NCBI GenBank assembly: GCA_031976175.1
Contig: DALYLR010000002.1
Coordinates: forward strand, 62,001 to 126,000
DNA: 64,000 bases
From: DMER01 sp003451645
Lineage (GTDB): Bacteria > Pseudomonadota > Alphaproteobacteria > Micropepsales > Micropepsaceae
Direction of reading: 5' to 3'
Part shown: positions 8,175 to 16,576 of the stretch, piece by piece
How positions within the stretch are numbered: position 1 is the stretch's first letter
Layout of the letters: the number at the start of each line of letters is the position of its first letter
Position numbers and translations under genes: made by a program
The notes under the pieces: generated by a model
Told to the model about the DNA's origin: nothing
Seen by the model: only the letters and a program-made list of their open reading frames with translations
The model's database searches: none

Positions 8175-8882
8175 CTATGGCTTGGCCGGTGGATCGCCCA
8201 CCAAGCCCATACTGTTGGCCAACTCCCGCACATAGTCGGGATCGCTGCAGCGCGCATCGGCGAACGGCGACGCACAGGCAATGTCGAGATGATACGATAC
8301 CCCAAACCGCGAGAAGCTGATGCTGTGTCCGGTTTCGGTCTGTTCGACCACAACATCCGCCATCTGATAGGTACGCACCGCGATGCCGCGGGCCTCACCA
8401 GTCAATGAGCGCGCAGCACTGTCATTGCGATCAAGGACCTGCGCCACGCGCGAGCCACTGACCGTGACAACTGCGCCTCCGCCCAACTGGATTGTCGCCG
8501 AATATGTGTCAGATTCGGGAAAGACAAGGGTCGTAGGCTGGGCCGGGGAAAGCGCGCGCGCGCCCGTCGCCGGGTCACCCATGGTGACAGGTGCAAAGCT
8601 GCGCCCCGAGGCGCCCGCAAACAGGGGAACCAAGACCGGCACATTCGGGGTCTCATTCAGCTGCGGACTGGCTCTGAACGTGTCGGGAATGAGCAGTCGC
8701 ATTGCGACAGGATTACGGCGAAGACCGCCTGCTCCGCGCGCGACCAGCTGGGTTTGGACCGCATCCCAATCGGGCGCACTCGACGCAGTCCGAGGCGAAC
8801 CGGCAGGGGCCTGCGCATGCGTGATGGCGCTGCCGCAAAAAGCAGCGGTGCATGCCAGCACGACAGCACGTCTCCAGCCCAT
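8175..8882 (-). CDS. Secreted protein of unknown function
   Basis: The 235-residue protein has a Sec-type signal peptide cleaved around THAQA (residue 25) and is then rich in small and polar residues. It contains LIPDTFRASPQLNETPNVPVLVPLFAG and a YSATIQLGGGAVVTVSG segment, followed by a cysteine pair near the C-terminus (IACASPFADARCSD). That suggests a compact periplasmic beta-rich domain with one disulfide. I recognise no named family. It is the first gene of a two-gene unit with the M23 peptidase and may work with it at the cell wall; that link rests on position only. Confidence 0.8.
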   Translation of the reverse strand: MGWRRAVVLACTAAFCGSAITHAQAPAGSPRTASSAPDWDAVQTQLVARGAGGLRRNPVAMRLLIPDTFRASPQLNETPNVPVLVPLFAGASGRSFAPVTMGDPATGARALSPAQPTTLVFPESDTYSATIQLGGGAVVTVSGSRVAQVLDRNDSAARSLTGEARGIAVRTYQMADVVVEQTETGHSISFSRFGVSYHLDIACASPFADARCSDPDYVRELANSMGLVGDPPAKP

Positions 8883-8983
8883 CGGCTGCCCCCAAACTCC
8901 GCGCGCAGGAATTAATCAACGTTCAGTTTTGACAGATTTGATGGCTTGGCTCAAGCACAGTAGCTTTTCAACACTGGCACAAC

Positions 8984-10345
8984 CTAAATTGGTAGGGTAA
9001 TCAATGCTTTAAGGCCACCCAACTCGCTCCGCTGCAACTCCAGTTCCCCGCCATGCCCGCGCACGATGTCGCGCGCGATCGCAAGTCCCAGCCCCACTCC
9101 CCCCGCCTCCAGATTGCGCCCTTCATCCAGGCGGTGGAAGGGCCTGAAGGCTTCCTCGCGGCGATGATCGGGAATTCCGGGGCCGTTGTCGTCAATGGCG
9201 ATCTCCACGGTTTCTCCCTTTATCCGAGCAGACACCACCGCCCTGGCGGCATGCCGAAGCGCATTGTCCACAAGATTGGTGATACAGCGCCGGATCGCAT
9301 TGGGCCGCGCCTGCAGGGTCAGTTCCGCCTCAGCATCCAAATCAAGGGTCTTGCCAGAACCCTTTGCATCTTGCGCTCGACGCGCATTGGCAGCGATCTC
9401 TGACAAGAGCTTATTCAAATCGACCTCTACCGCGGTTTCGCCAGAAGCGCCGCGCGCGAAGGCCAAGTACTCCTCCACCATGCGCTCCAGCTCCAACACA
9501 TCCGCGGACAGATCCGTGACGTCAGGGCTTTGCGGCATCATCGCCAGTTGGAGCTTCATCCGCGTGATGGGTGTGCGCAAATCATGGCTGACACCCGCCA
9601 ACATCTCCGTGCGCTGCTGAATGGCCCTGCTGACGCGTTCTTTCATGTCGAGAAAGGCGAAGGCTGCGCGCCGGACCTCAGTTGCTCCGGAGGGCCTGAA
9701 GTCGGGCACATCGCGGCCCTTGCCAAAGGCCTCAGCTGCATCGGCTAGACGCTCGATGGGTCTGATTTGATTGCGCAAGAAAACGATCGCGATTGCCAGC
9801 AGCAGCAAGGCCGTTCCACCCATCCACACCACGTTGATGTGGGTGTTTGTGAAAACGGTGCGCTTGCGGTCAATCAGAACACGCATCACGGCACCGTCCA
9901 GCTGCACACGAATATCCGTGTACCCATCAAGTGTTTCGCCATCGATCCACACCGGACGCTTCGCGCGGCCGCTAAGTTCCCGGACAAAGACCTGCCGCAA
10001 GAGGTCGCCCGCAGGCGACTCACTTTCCGGCAGCGTTTCACCTGGAACAATTGAAGCGAGGAGCTGGCCCGCCTCCGCGAGCCTGCCTATGGAGGCACCC
10101 CGCTCGGATACTGGCGCGCGCTCATAGGCGCTCACAATCATGGCGACCTGGCTCGCCACTCCGCGTGCCATGCGGAACGACACCGTCTGCCATTGCCGTT
10201 CCATGAGCAAATAGGTGACGAGGCCCTGCAGGAGCACCACTGGCGTCACGATAATGATCAGCGAGCGGCTGAACAGGTTGCGCGGCAAATAACGGCGCAG
10301 AATGCCCCGCGGCCTGAACAGAGCGATGATCGGGCCATGTGCCAC
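8984..10345 (-). CDS. Membrane sensor histidine kinase (EnvZ-like)
   Basis: The 453-residue kinase has transmembrane helices at about residues 28-48 and 170-190 enclosing a periplasmic loop of about 120 residues. A HAMP linker follows (RPIERLADAAEAFGKG), then the dimerisation domain with phosphoacceptor His254 in GVSHDLRTPITRMK. The ATPase domain has an N box NLVDNALRHA, a G1 box DDNGPGIP and a G2 box GVGLGLAIARDI. The arrangement is that of EnvZ-type kinases. It begins three bases after the stop of the response regulator gene, with which it should form a pair. The signal sensed is unknown. Confidence 0.93.
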   Translation of the reverse strand: MAHGPIIALFRPRGILRRYLPRNLFSRSLIIIVTPVVLLQGLVTYLLMERQWQTVSFRMARGVASQVAMIVSAYERAPVSERGASIGRLAEAGQLLASIVPGETLPESESPAGDLLRQVFVRELSGRAKRPVWIDGETLDGYTDIRVQLDGAVMRVLIDRKRTVFTNTHINVVWMGGTALLLLAIAIVFLRNQIRPIERLADAAEAFGKGRDVPDFRPSGATEVRRAAFAFLDMKERVSRAIQQRTEMLAGVSHDLRTPITRMKLQLAMMPQSPDVTDLSADVLELERMVEEYLAFARGASGETAVEVDLNKLLSEIAANARRAQDAKGSGKTLDLDAEAELTLQARPNAIRRCITNLVDNALRHAARAVVSARIKGETVEIAIDDNGPGIPDHRREEAFRPFHRLDEGRNLEAGGVGLGLAIARDIVRGHGGELELQRSELGGLKALITLPI

Positions 10346-10348
10346 GGC

Positions 10349-11077
10349 TTAGCTCATGCGGTCCGGTGACAGGACATAACCAACGCCACGAAGCGTTTGC
10401 AGATAGATGGGCATGCGCGGGTCTGCCTCAATCTTGCGCCGCAGCCGCGTGATTTGTACATCGACGGTCCGCTCGAGCACGGCGCCAATCTTCTCGGAGA
10501 GATCGGTGCGGCTGAATGGCTGGCCCGGACTTCCCGCGAATATCCTCATCAGGCTCACTTCAGCTGATGTCAGCTTCACAAGCTTGTCCCCGCGCCAAAG
10601 CTCGCCCCGCTCCGCATCAAACCGGCAAGGGCCCAAATGCAGGATGCGCTTGGCTGGCTCCGCTGCCCGAGCCCGGCGCAGTATCGTGGCCATGCGCAAG
10701 AGGAGTTCACGAGGCTCAAAGGGCTTGGCGAGATAGTCATCGGCACCTTTCTCGAGGCCGGCGATCCGGTCTTCGGGTTCACCCCGTGCTGTTAACAAGA
10801 GGATTGGCACATCGGAATTCTGACGAACGCGATGCGCAAAGCTTAGGCCGTCCTCGCCAGGCATCATCACATCCAGTATCAAGAGATCGAAGGTCAGGCT
10901 GGCCATGAGACGTCCGGCCTCGGCCGCATCATTGGCCGTTGAGACCATGTAACCGTTCTCCAACAAATAGCGCTGCAGAAGCGAACAAATTCGCTTGTCA
11001 TCATCAATGACCAGCACATGCCGGCGGTCGCTCTGTGCGCCGTCGATAGGCTTGCCCGGATGTCCTGCCTCACTCAT
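10349..11077 (-). CDS. OmpR-family response regulator (PetR-like)
   Basis: The 242-residue regulator has a receiver domain with the acidic pair DDD at 25-27, phosphoacceptor Asp69 (LLILDVMMPG), Thr96 and Lys118 (AKPF). Its winged-helix DNA-binding domain ends in RTVDVQITRLRRKIEADP and LQTLRGVGYVL. It overlaps the MarR-family gene upstream by four bases (ATGA). An adjacent MarR-type protein plus OmpR-type regulator is the arrangement known as PetP-PetR in Rhodobacter capsulatus, where both are needed for cytochrome bc1 expression. Here a kinase gene follows directly. The PetR comparison is by family and order, not by alignment. Confidence 0.93.
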   Translation of the reverse strand: MSEAGHPGKPIDGAQSDRRHVLVIDDDKRICSLLQRYLLENGYMVSTANDAAEAGRLMASLTFDLLILDVMMPGEDGLSFAHRVRQNSDVPILLLTARGEPEDRIAGLEKGADDYLAKPFEPRELLLRMATILRRARAAEPAKRILHLGPCRFDAERGELWRGDKLVKLTSAEVSLMRIFAGSPGQPFSRTDLSEKIGAVLERTVDVQITRLRRKIEADPRMPIYLQTLRGVGYVLSPDRMS

Positions 11078-11559
11078 TCACGCGTTCCTTCGATGAGAGT
11101 GGTGAGCCTGTTGCGTTCGTTCAGAAGGCCACTCATGACTTTGCGAAAACCGTTGACGGCCTCCGGTCCGGCCTCCCGGTAAGCCTGCGCGACGCGTTGC
11201 CTTTGCAATCGCGCTAGTTGCTGCATCAATTCGAGCCCCTTGGGGGTCAAGGCAAGAAGACGCTGGCGCCGGTCCCTTCGTCCTGGCGAGAGAGACACAA
11301 GCTCACTCGACAACAAACCCTGTAAGACGCGATTGAGGCTCTGCTTTGTGATGCCCAACAACTTGATCAAATCGTTCACCGGGCATCCCGGGCGGCGCCC
11401 AATGAAAAACAGTGCGCGGAAATGCGCTCTGCCCAGCGCCAATGTTGTCAACGCACCGTCAATCGCCAAGAATAGGTCACGATGCGCGAGCAGCAAGAGC
11501 TCGGTCCCGCCGTCCAACTCTTCATCTCGCAAATAGAGGGCCGAATTGGATGGCTTCAT
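11074..11559 (-). CDS. MarR-family transcriptional regulator (PetP-like)
   Basis: The 161-residue protein has the MarR winged-helix layout: RAHFRALFFIGRRPGCPVNDLIKLLGITKQ, the recognition region SLNRVLQGLLSSELV, and the wing SPGRRDRRQRLLALTPKGLELM. The frame is open further upstream, but ATG 11559 gives the normal family length; upstream residues are cysteine-rich and unlike protein. It is the first gene of the MarR / response regulator / kinase run and is divergent from ilvE, so the 228-base gap at 11560-11787 should hold both promoters. I see no certain operator there. Ligand and targets are unknown. Confidence 0.88.
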   Translation of the reverse strand: MKPSNSALYLRDEELDGGTELLLLAHRDLFLAIDGALTTLALGRAHFRALFFIGRRPGCPVNDLIKLLGITKQSLNRVLQGLLSSELVSLSPGRRDRRQRLLALTPKGLELMQQLARLQRQRVAQAYREAGPEAVNGFRKVMSGLLNERNRLTTLIEGTRE

Positions 11560-11774
11560 CGGTGCGCCAGATTTGGTCAACAATAATGTCCTATCATGAT
11601 CCGCTTTGAGCGTGCAAGAGCGCCTCATTGGACTGTTCATTATGGCATGTACAACGCATCCGAAATTTATCGTCGCGATTGAGCCGGTTGCAGAAATCTT
11701 ATGAGCGGTCGCAATCCGCCATTGCCCATGAGACGGACAGTGGCACAGTGTGGCCAAAACAAGCCAAGCCCCAT

Positions 11775-11780
11775 GGAGGA
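11775..11780 (+). promoter_or_regulatory. Shine-Dalgarno site deciding the ilvE start
   Basis: A perfect GGAGGA lies seven bases before ATG 11788. The in-frame ATG at 11773 overlaps this site and would have no ribosome site of its own, so 11788 is chosen as the start. Confidence 0.8.
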
Positions 11781-11787
11781 CACAGCG

Positions 11788-12669
11788 ATGGCCGCATTGC
11801 CTTTCGATATCCGCGACGGATTTATCTGGATGGATGGCCGCTTACAGCATTGGCGCGATGCCAAGGTGCACTACCTCACCCACGGCCTCCATTACGGTTC
11901 CTGCGTTTTTGAGGGCCAGCGCGTCTACAATGGCAAGGTTTTTGCCTTGGAGGAGCATACTGCGCGCTTGTTCCGCTCCGCAGAGTTGCTCGACATGCGC
12001 GTGCCGTTCACGCAAGCCGAGATCAACAATGCCTGCAGGCAGGTCGTGGACGCCGCCGGGCTCAAGGACGCGTACATGCGGCCTGCGGTGTGGCGCGGCT
12101 CAAACGTGATGGGCGTCTCCGCCCAGGCCTCGGACATTCGTGTTGCGGTGGCTGTATGGCCGTGGCCATCCTATTTCTCGCCCGAGGAACGGGCAAAAGG
12201 TATCCGTCTGACCCTTGCCAAGTGGAAGCGTCCTTCGCCCGAAACCATCCCCTGTGAGGCCAAGGCGGCCGGGCTTTATATGATTTGCACTTTGTCTAAG
12301 CACGAAGCCGAGCGGGATGGTTATTCCGACGCAATGATGCTCGACTATCGTGGCTATGTGGCAGAGGCGACAGGCGCCAACATCTTCTTCGTCAAGAACG
12401 ACAAGATCTACACGCCAACGCCCGATTGTTTCTTGAACGGTATCACGCGCCAGACGGTCATCCGCCTCGCCCGCGAACGCCAGCTTGAAGTAATTGAAAA
12501 ACACATCAAGCCAGAAGAACTCGACGGTTTCGAACAATGCTTCCTCACAGGCTCAGCGGCGGAGGTTACGCCTGTCTCCGAAATTGGCGATTGGAAGTTC
12601 GCCGTAGGTGACATCACCAAGACCCTGATGGAAGACTATGCGATGCATGTCCGAGGGATGGACACCTGA
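11788..12669 (+). CDS. ilvE: Branched-chain amino acid aminotransferase IlvE
   Basis: IlvE transfers the amino group between glutamate and the keto acids of leucine, isoleucine and valine using PLP. The 293-residue class IV aminotransferase has the N-terminal HYGSCVFEGQRVYNG, the lysine expected to bind PLP in PCEAKAAGLYM, the EATGANIFF segment and the phosphate-binding LNGITRQTV. The C-terminal LTGSAAEVTPVSEIGDW also fits. Length is normal for the family. It is divergent from the MarR-type regulator and convergent with moaE. The pairing of ilvE with a PetP/PetR-like gene set recurs in alphaproteobacteria. Confidence 0.95.
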   Translation: MAALPFDIRDGFIWMDGRLQHWRDAKVHYLTHGLHYGSCVFEGQRVYNGKVFALEEHTARLFRSAELLDMRVPFTQAEINNACRQVVDAAGLKDAYMRPAVWRGSNVMGVSAQASDIRVAVAVWPWPSYFSPEERAKGIRLTLAKWKRPSPETIPCEAKAAGLYMICTLSKHEAERDGYSDAMMLDYRGYVAEATGANIFFVKNDKIYTPTPDCFLNGITRQTVIRLARERQLEVIEKHIKPEELDGFEQCFLTGSAAEVTPVSEIGDWKFAVGDITKTLMEDYAMHVRGMDT

Positions 12670-12685
12670 CCTTAAGGCTTGGGTC

Positions 12686-13138
12686 TCAAGCCGCAGTCCA
12701 ACGCGCGCGCGCACTGGCATCTTGGGATTTTGCTTCCACCCAGACGGTGCCAGAGTGGCGCACCTCGCGCTTCCAAAATGGAGCGTCCGTCTTGAGATAA
12801 TCCATCAGGAACTGCACGGCCTCAAAGGCTGCGGCCCTGTGCTGCGCGGCTGCCACCACAAGCACAATCCTGTCACTGGGCTTGAGAGTCCCATAGCGGT
12901 GAATGATGAGGACATCCGACAGCGGCCAGCGCTCGCGCGCCTGAGCCTCAATGTCCGCCAAGCACTTCTCCGTCATGCCGGGGTAATGCTCCAGCGTCAT
13001 GCTCAACAGCGGATCGTCCGGCGCTCCACGGCGCACGACACCGGTGAATGAGACGACCGCGCCTGTATCTCCATCCGCTTGACCGAGTTGCTCGATCTCG
13101 GCACCCGCATCGAAATCTTCTCTTTGGACACTGATCAT
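12686..13138 (-). CDS. moaE: Molybdopterin synthase catalytic subunit MoaE
   Basis: MoaE transfers sulfur from the MoaD thiocarboxylate to precursor Z, forming molybdopterin. The 150-residue protein has the typical blocks AVVSFTGVVRR, LEHYPGMTEKCL, IIHRYGTLKPSD, AQHRAAAFEAV and the catalytic lysine segment KTDAPFWKREVR. The gene lies 12 bases after moaD on the same strand. The order uvrC-pgsA-moaD-moaE is common in alphaproteobacteria. No molybdoenzyme is encoded in this window. Confidence 0.96.
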   Translation of the reverse strand: MISVQREDFDAGAEIEQLGQADGDTGAVVSFTGVVRRGAPDDPLLSMTLEHYPGMTEKCLADIEAQARERWPLSDVLIIHRYGTLKPSDRIVLVVAAAQHRAAAFEAVQFLMDYLKTDAPFWKREVRHSGTVWVEAKSQDASARARWTAA

Positions 13139-13150
13139 ACCGAGGCTCTC

Positions 13151-13402
13151 CTAGCCGCCGGTCACAGGCGGGAAAAAGGCAATCTCATCATTAGGCCCAA
13201 TGGCCGCCGCGAAGTCTGCGTGGTCCTGATTGACCGCAGCGCGAATCCGGGTCTGATCGGCAAAAGCCTCCGCATAGCCCTCCCCTCGCGCTTGCAGCCA
13301 ATGCACCAGCGCCTGCACGGAGCGCACGTCCTCTGGCGGGGTGAGGTCTTCCTCTCCCTTGCCGATCTTGGCCTTAACCCAAGCAAAGTAGAGTATCTTC
13401 AT
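13151..13402 (-). CDS. moaD: Molybdopterin synthase sulfur carrier subunit MoaD
   Basis: The 83-residue ubiquitin-like protein ends in PPVTGG; the terminal Gly-Gly is adenylated and thiocarboxylated before donating sulfur through MoaE. MKILYFAWVKAKIGKGEE and the beta-grasp pattern fit MoaD. A longer open frame exists upstream (to 13699), but the residues there are encoded over pgsA in another frame and do not look like protein. The ATG at 13402 overlaps the pgsA stop as ATGA, which supports the choice. Confidence 0.93.
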   Translation of the reverse strand: MKILYFAWVKAKIGKGEEDLTPPEDVRSVQALVHWLQARGEGYAEAFADQTRIRAAVNQDHADFAAAIGPNDEIAFFPPVTGG

Positions 13403-13956
13403 CGTGCGGACCCATTCGTCACGTGCACCAGACCCGCCCTGACATAGGCGTAGCCTGTGAACGCCGTTATTGCAGCAGCAACCCAAAGCAAAGCATAGCC
13501 GGTGAAATAGGCAGCCTGCGCCCCTTGGGTCAATGCTGGAGCCAGAATCAAAAGGCCCAAAGCTAAAAACTGCAGCACCGTTTTGCCTTTGGCGAGCATT
13601 GTGACCGGCAGCGCAACGGCCAATCCTGCCAGGTACTCCCGCAAACCAGAGACCAAAACCTCCCGGGCGAGGATCACCATCGCCGGCACCACGTGCCAAC
13701 CGGTGATGATTTGTTCGGAGGTCAGCAGCAAAATGACCACAGCGGCGAGGACCTTGTCCGCAATAGGGTCAAGGACCTGCCCGATGGAGGATTGCTGACC
13801 CCAACGCCGTGCGAGGAAACCGTCCAAGAAATCCGTCACCACAGCCATCACGAACAGCGCAAACGCCACACCATGCCAATCCGCCCAAATGACCAGCACA
13901 ATCAATGGGATCAGGCCCAGCCTCAAAAAAGTCAGCAGATTGGGGATTTGGATCAT
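13399..13956 (-). CDS. pgsA: CDP-diacylglycerol-glycerol-3-phosphate 3-phosphatidyltransferase PgsA
   Basis: PgsA makes phosphatidylglycerol phosphate in the inner membrane. The 185-residue polytopic protein carries the complete CDP-alcohol phosphotransferase motif: DG at the start of DGFLARRWG, then a glycine and two aspartates in GQVLDPIADK, spaced as the family requires. The N-terminal QIPNLLTFLRL is also typical. Four to six hydrophobic helices follow. It lies 21 bases after uvrC and overlaps moaD. The lipid it starts is the substrate of Lgt, encoded earlier in the window. Confidence 0.95.
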   Translation of the reverse strand: MIQIPNLLTFLRLGLIPLIVLVIWADWHGVAFALFVMAVVTDFLDGFLARRWGQQSSIGQVLDPIADKVLAAVVILLLTSEQIITGWHVVPAMVILAREVLVSGLREYLAGLAVALPVTMLAKGKTVLQFLALGLLILAPALTQGAQAAYFTGYALLWVAAAITAFTGYAYVRAGLVHVTNGSAR

Positions 13957-13977
13957 AGCGGTATGCGGACCAGGGTA

Positions 13978-15924
13978 CTACTGCGTTGGTTTATCGTGAA
14001 AGTGCTCATAGATTTTCCGCGCCATTGTAGCGGATATCCCCTCAACGCCTTCAAGGTCAGCGAGGCCTGCTTGCGACACAGCACGTGCCGACCCGAAATG
14101 ATGTAGAAGTGCTCGCTTGCGGGCGGACCCAATGCCTTCGATATCGTCCAAGCTTGAGGTCTTGAGCGCTGCGGCTCGCTTCGCGCGATGGGTGCCGATG
14201 GCGTAACGGTGCGCCTCGTCGCGCAAACGCTGCAGAAAGAACATCACTGGGCTGCGTGGATCGGGAGATAGTGGCGCCCGCCCATGCATGAAAAAACGCT
14301 CCAAGCCGGCGTTGCGTTGCGGCCCCTTGGCGATTGACACCAAAGGAATACGCTCGGCCAGGCCCAATTCAGTCAAAATTTCTCGCGCGGCAGATAATTG
14401 CCCTGCCCCGCCGTCAATGAGAACCAAATCAGGCGCCCCATCCAGTTGATCGGGCTCTAACGCTGCATCCGCCACCTCATCAAAGACGGGCGCCTCGTTG
14501 GCATCGGCCGGGGCCGTGGATTGAATGTTTTCCTTCAATAGACGCGCAAAGCGCCGCCGCAATACCTCGCGCATCATGCCGAAATCGTCACCGGGGATCA
14601 GGTCTGCGGACTTGATGTTGAATTTCCGGTACTGCCCTTTTTCAAAGCCTTCAGGGCCCGCGACTATAAACGCTCCAATCGCGTGCGCGCCCTGGATATG
14701 GCTGTTGTCATAGACCTCGATGCGCTCTGGTGGCCCTGAGAGCCCGAATAATTCAGCAACCTCTTCCAGCATGTCGCTCTGGCGCGACGTATCGGCCAAC
14801 CGCCTGGCCAAGGCCTCTTTCGCATTGGTCGAGGCGTGATCGGTGAGCTGTTTCTTCTCACCACGCTGGGGCACGAGGACTTCGACCTTTCGGCCTGATT
14901 TGATGCTGAGCGCGTCGCCCAACAATTCGCGATCCTCAATGTCTTCGCTTAGCAGGAGCAGCTTCGGCGCATCACGCTCGTCATAAAACTGGCCCAAAAA
15001 GGCATCGAGCACATCGGCTGGCGTGTCGCTTCTATCAGCTTTGGGGAAGTAAGCGCGGTTGCCCCAATTCTGTCCGCTGCGGAAAAAGAACACCTGCACG
15101 CAGAACTGGCCCTGGTCCTCAGCAATCGCGAAGACGTCTGCTTCATCGATGGTCTCGGGGTTGATGCCTTGATTGAGCTGCACATGCGCGAGTGCCCGGA
15201 TGCGGTCACGCAAGCGAGCGGCCCGCTCAAAGTCCAATGCCCCGGCCGCCGCCTCCATTTCCGCCACTAGCCCCGCTTTGACCTCGGAGCTTCGGCCGGT
15301 GAGAAACTGCGTGGCCTGCGCTGCCAGGGCGGAGTAATCGGTGAGCTCCACCTTGCCTACACAAGGAGCGGCGCAGCGCTTGATCTGAAAGAGAAGACAC
15401 GGCCGTGTGCGGCTCTCATAAACCGAATCAGAGCACGACCGCAGCAAGAACGCACGTTGCAGCGTATTGAGCGTACGATTCACCGCGCCAGCGGAGGCAA
15501 AGGGCCCGAAATACTTCCCCGGCCGGGTTTGTGCGCCACGATGTTTGCGCAATTGCGCGGCCTCGTGATCGCCAGTGACGTGGATGAACGGGAAGGACTT
15601 GTCATCCCGTAGCTGCACATTATAGCGCGGCCGCAGCCGCTTGATGAGGTTGCTTTCCAGCAACAGCGCCTCAACAGCAGAGCCCGTGGACACAAACTCC
15701 ATGGACGCAGTCGAGGCGATCATCCGCGCGATGCGCACCGTATGCCCTGTCAGCTTGGTATAGGACGCCACGCGCTTCTTGAGGTTGGCCGCTTTGCCCA
15801 CATAGAGAAGTTCACCAGCGGCATCATACATCCGGTAGACGCCCGGGGCATTGGGCAGCTGCTGCAGCGCCGACTGGATGACGGCCGCTCCGATCACTGG
15901 CGCTTCGTGCACAGTGTCACTCAT
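13978..15924 (-). CDS. uvrC: Excinuclease ABC subunit C UvrC
   Basis: UvrC makes both incisions in nucleotide excision repair. The 648-residue protein has the N-terminal GIY-YIG nuclease (PGVYRMYDAAGELLYVGKAA), the UVR domain that contacts UvrB (EMEAAAGALDFERAARLRD) and the C-terminal RNase H-like nuclease region with IEVYDNSHIQG and VLIDGGAGQL. A helix-hairpin-helix tail closes it (SSLDDIEGIGSARKRALL). I chose ATG 15924 (MSDTVHE) because the family starts near this point; the frame is open a further 44 codons without family resemblance. Confidence 0.96.
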   Translation of the reverse strand: MSDTVHEAPVIGAAVIQSALQQLPNAPGVYRMYDAAGELLYVGKAANLKKRVASYTKLTGHTVRIARMIASTASMEFVSTGSAVEALLLESNLIKRLRPRYNVQLRDDKSFPFIHVTGDHEAAQLRKHRGAQTRPGKYFGPFASAGAVNRTLNTLQRAFLLRSCSDSVYESRTRPCLLFQIKRCAAPCVGKVELTDYSALAAQATQFLTGRSSEVKAGLVAEMEAAAGALDFERAARLRDRIRALAHVQLNQGINPETIDEADVFAIAEDQGQFCVQVFFFRSGQNWGNRAYFPKADRSDTPADVLDAFLGQFYDERDAPKLLLLSEDIEDRELLGDALSIKSGRKVEVLVPQRGEKKQLTDHASTNAKEALARRLADTSRQSDMLEEVAELFGLSGPPERIEVYDNSHIQGAHAIGAFIVAGPEGFEKGQYRKFNIKSADLIPGDDFGMMREVLRRRFARLLKENIQSTAPADANEAPVFDEVADAALEPDQLDGAPDLVLIDGGAGQLSAAREILTELGLAERIPLVSIAKGPQRNAGLERFFMHGRAPLSPDPRSPVMFFLQRLRDEAHRYAIGTHRAKRAAALKTSSLDDIEGIGSARKRALLHHFGSARAVSQAGLADLEGVEGISATMARKIYEHFHDKPTQ

Positions 15925-16127
15925 GTCACAACCAGGACCCTGTCCTGTGGAAAAACATGTGGGCGAATGCGCAAATCCATTTGAAGTTTCAGACAATTGA
16001 GCACGTTGTGCACCAATGTGATAGAAATGTCGCAAACAAGAAATGCCATACCGCACAGGAAGCTAGCGGGTGCCACGTCATTGGCAAGGTTGCTTGTGAC
16101 ACAACGGTAACGGCGAACAAGCGTCAC

Positions 16128-16136
16128 TGTGGATAA
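16128..16136 (-). promoter_or_regulatory. Single perfect DnaA-box sequence upstream of uvrC
   Basis: TGTGGATAA (TTATCCACA on the minus strand) matches the consensus DnaA box exactly. It lies in the 234-base gap between folB and uvrC, 204 bases before the uvrC start; a weaker TGTGGAAAA is at 15946-15954. The gap holds no gene that I can see. A regulatory role is possible, but one box can occur by chance, and there is no cluster of boxes or AT-rich unwinding element to suggest an origin. Confidence 0.3.
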
Positions 16137-16158
16137 CCTGAGCCGGGTTGGGAAAGTC

Positions 16159-16572
16159 CTAGCGCGCTTGCTGGCTGCGCTCGATCTCGATGCCCACGGA
16201 CCGCGCTTCCGGAATGACTTTGAGTTTTTCGATGCGCACTCGCGCGACCAATACGCGGCGGTCTTGAAGCGCGAAGGCCGCAACCCGTTCGGCCAAAGTT
16301 TCAAGAAGATTGACATGACCCTCCGCGATAATGGCCCGGATGCCGTCAACGACATGCCCGTAGTCAACGACATTAGACAGCCTGTCATCCACCGGTACGC
16401 CTGCCTCCTGCACGGTCAAATCCACGTTGATGCGGACAGGTTGCACGCCCAATTTCTCAACCCTGTAGACGCCGATATGAGCATCTAGTTCCAGGTCTCG
16501 GATAAACACATGGCTTATTCCATGCGCATGATTAGCGATTTGCAACGAAGGCCCCTGACTGATTTGAGACAT
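16159..16572 (-). CDS. folB: Dihydroneopterin aldolase FolB
   Basis: FolB cleaves 7,8-dihydroneopterin to 6-hydroxymethyl-dihydropterin and glycolaldehyde in folate synthesis. The 137-residue protein shows HVFIRDLELDAHIGVYRVEK, the dimer/active-site segment SNVVDYGHVVDGI and the catalytic glutamate region NLLETLAERVA, with the terminal RVRIEKLKVIPEARSVGIEI. ATG 16572 is preferred over in-frame starts upstream because it gives the normal length and follows the SDR stop by four bases. The SDR upstream resembles a pteridine reductase, supporting a small folate unit. Confidence 0.92.
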   Translation of the reverse strand: MSQISQGPSLQIANHAHGISHVFIRDLELDAHIGVYRVEKLGVQPVRINVDLTVQEAGVPVDDRLSNVVDYGHVVDGIRAIIAEGHVNLLETLAERVAAFALQDRRVLVARVRIEKLKVIPEARSVGIEIERSQQAR

Positions 16573-16576
16573 GGTC

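Noticed and set aside
13403..13699. N-terminal extension of moaD
   Set aside because: The upstream codons overlap pgsA in a different frame and do not resemble MoaD, which is normally about 80 residues.
15925..16158. Replication origin around the DnaA box
   Set aside because: Only one perfect box, no AT-rich region and no typical origin neighbours (dnaA, hemE, parAB).
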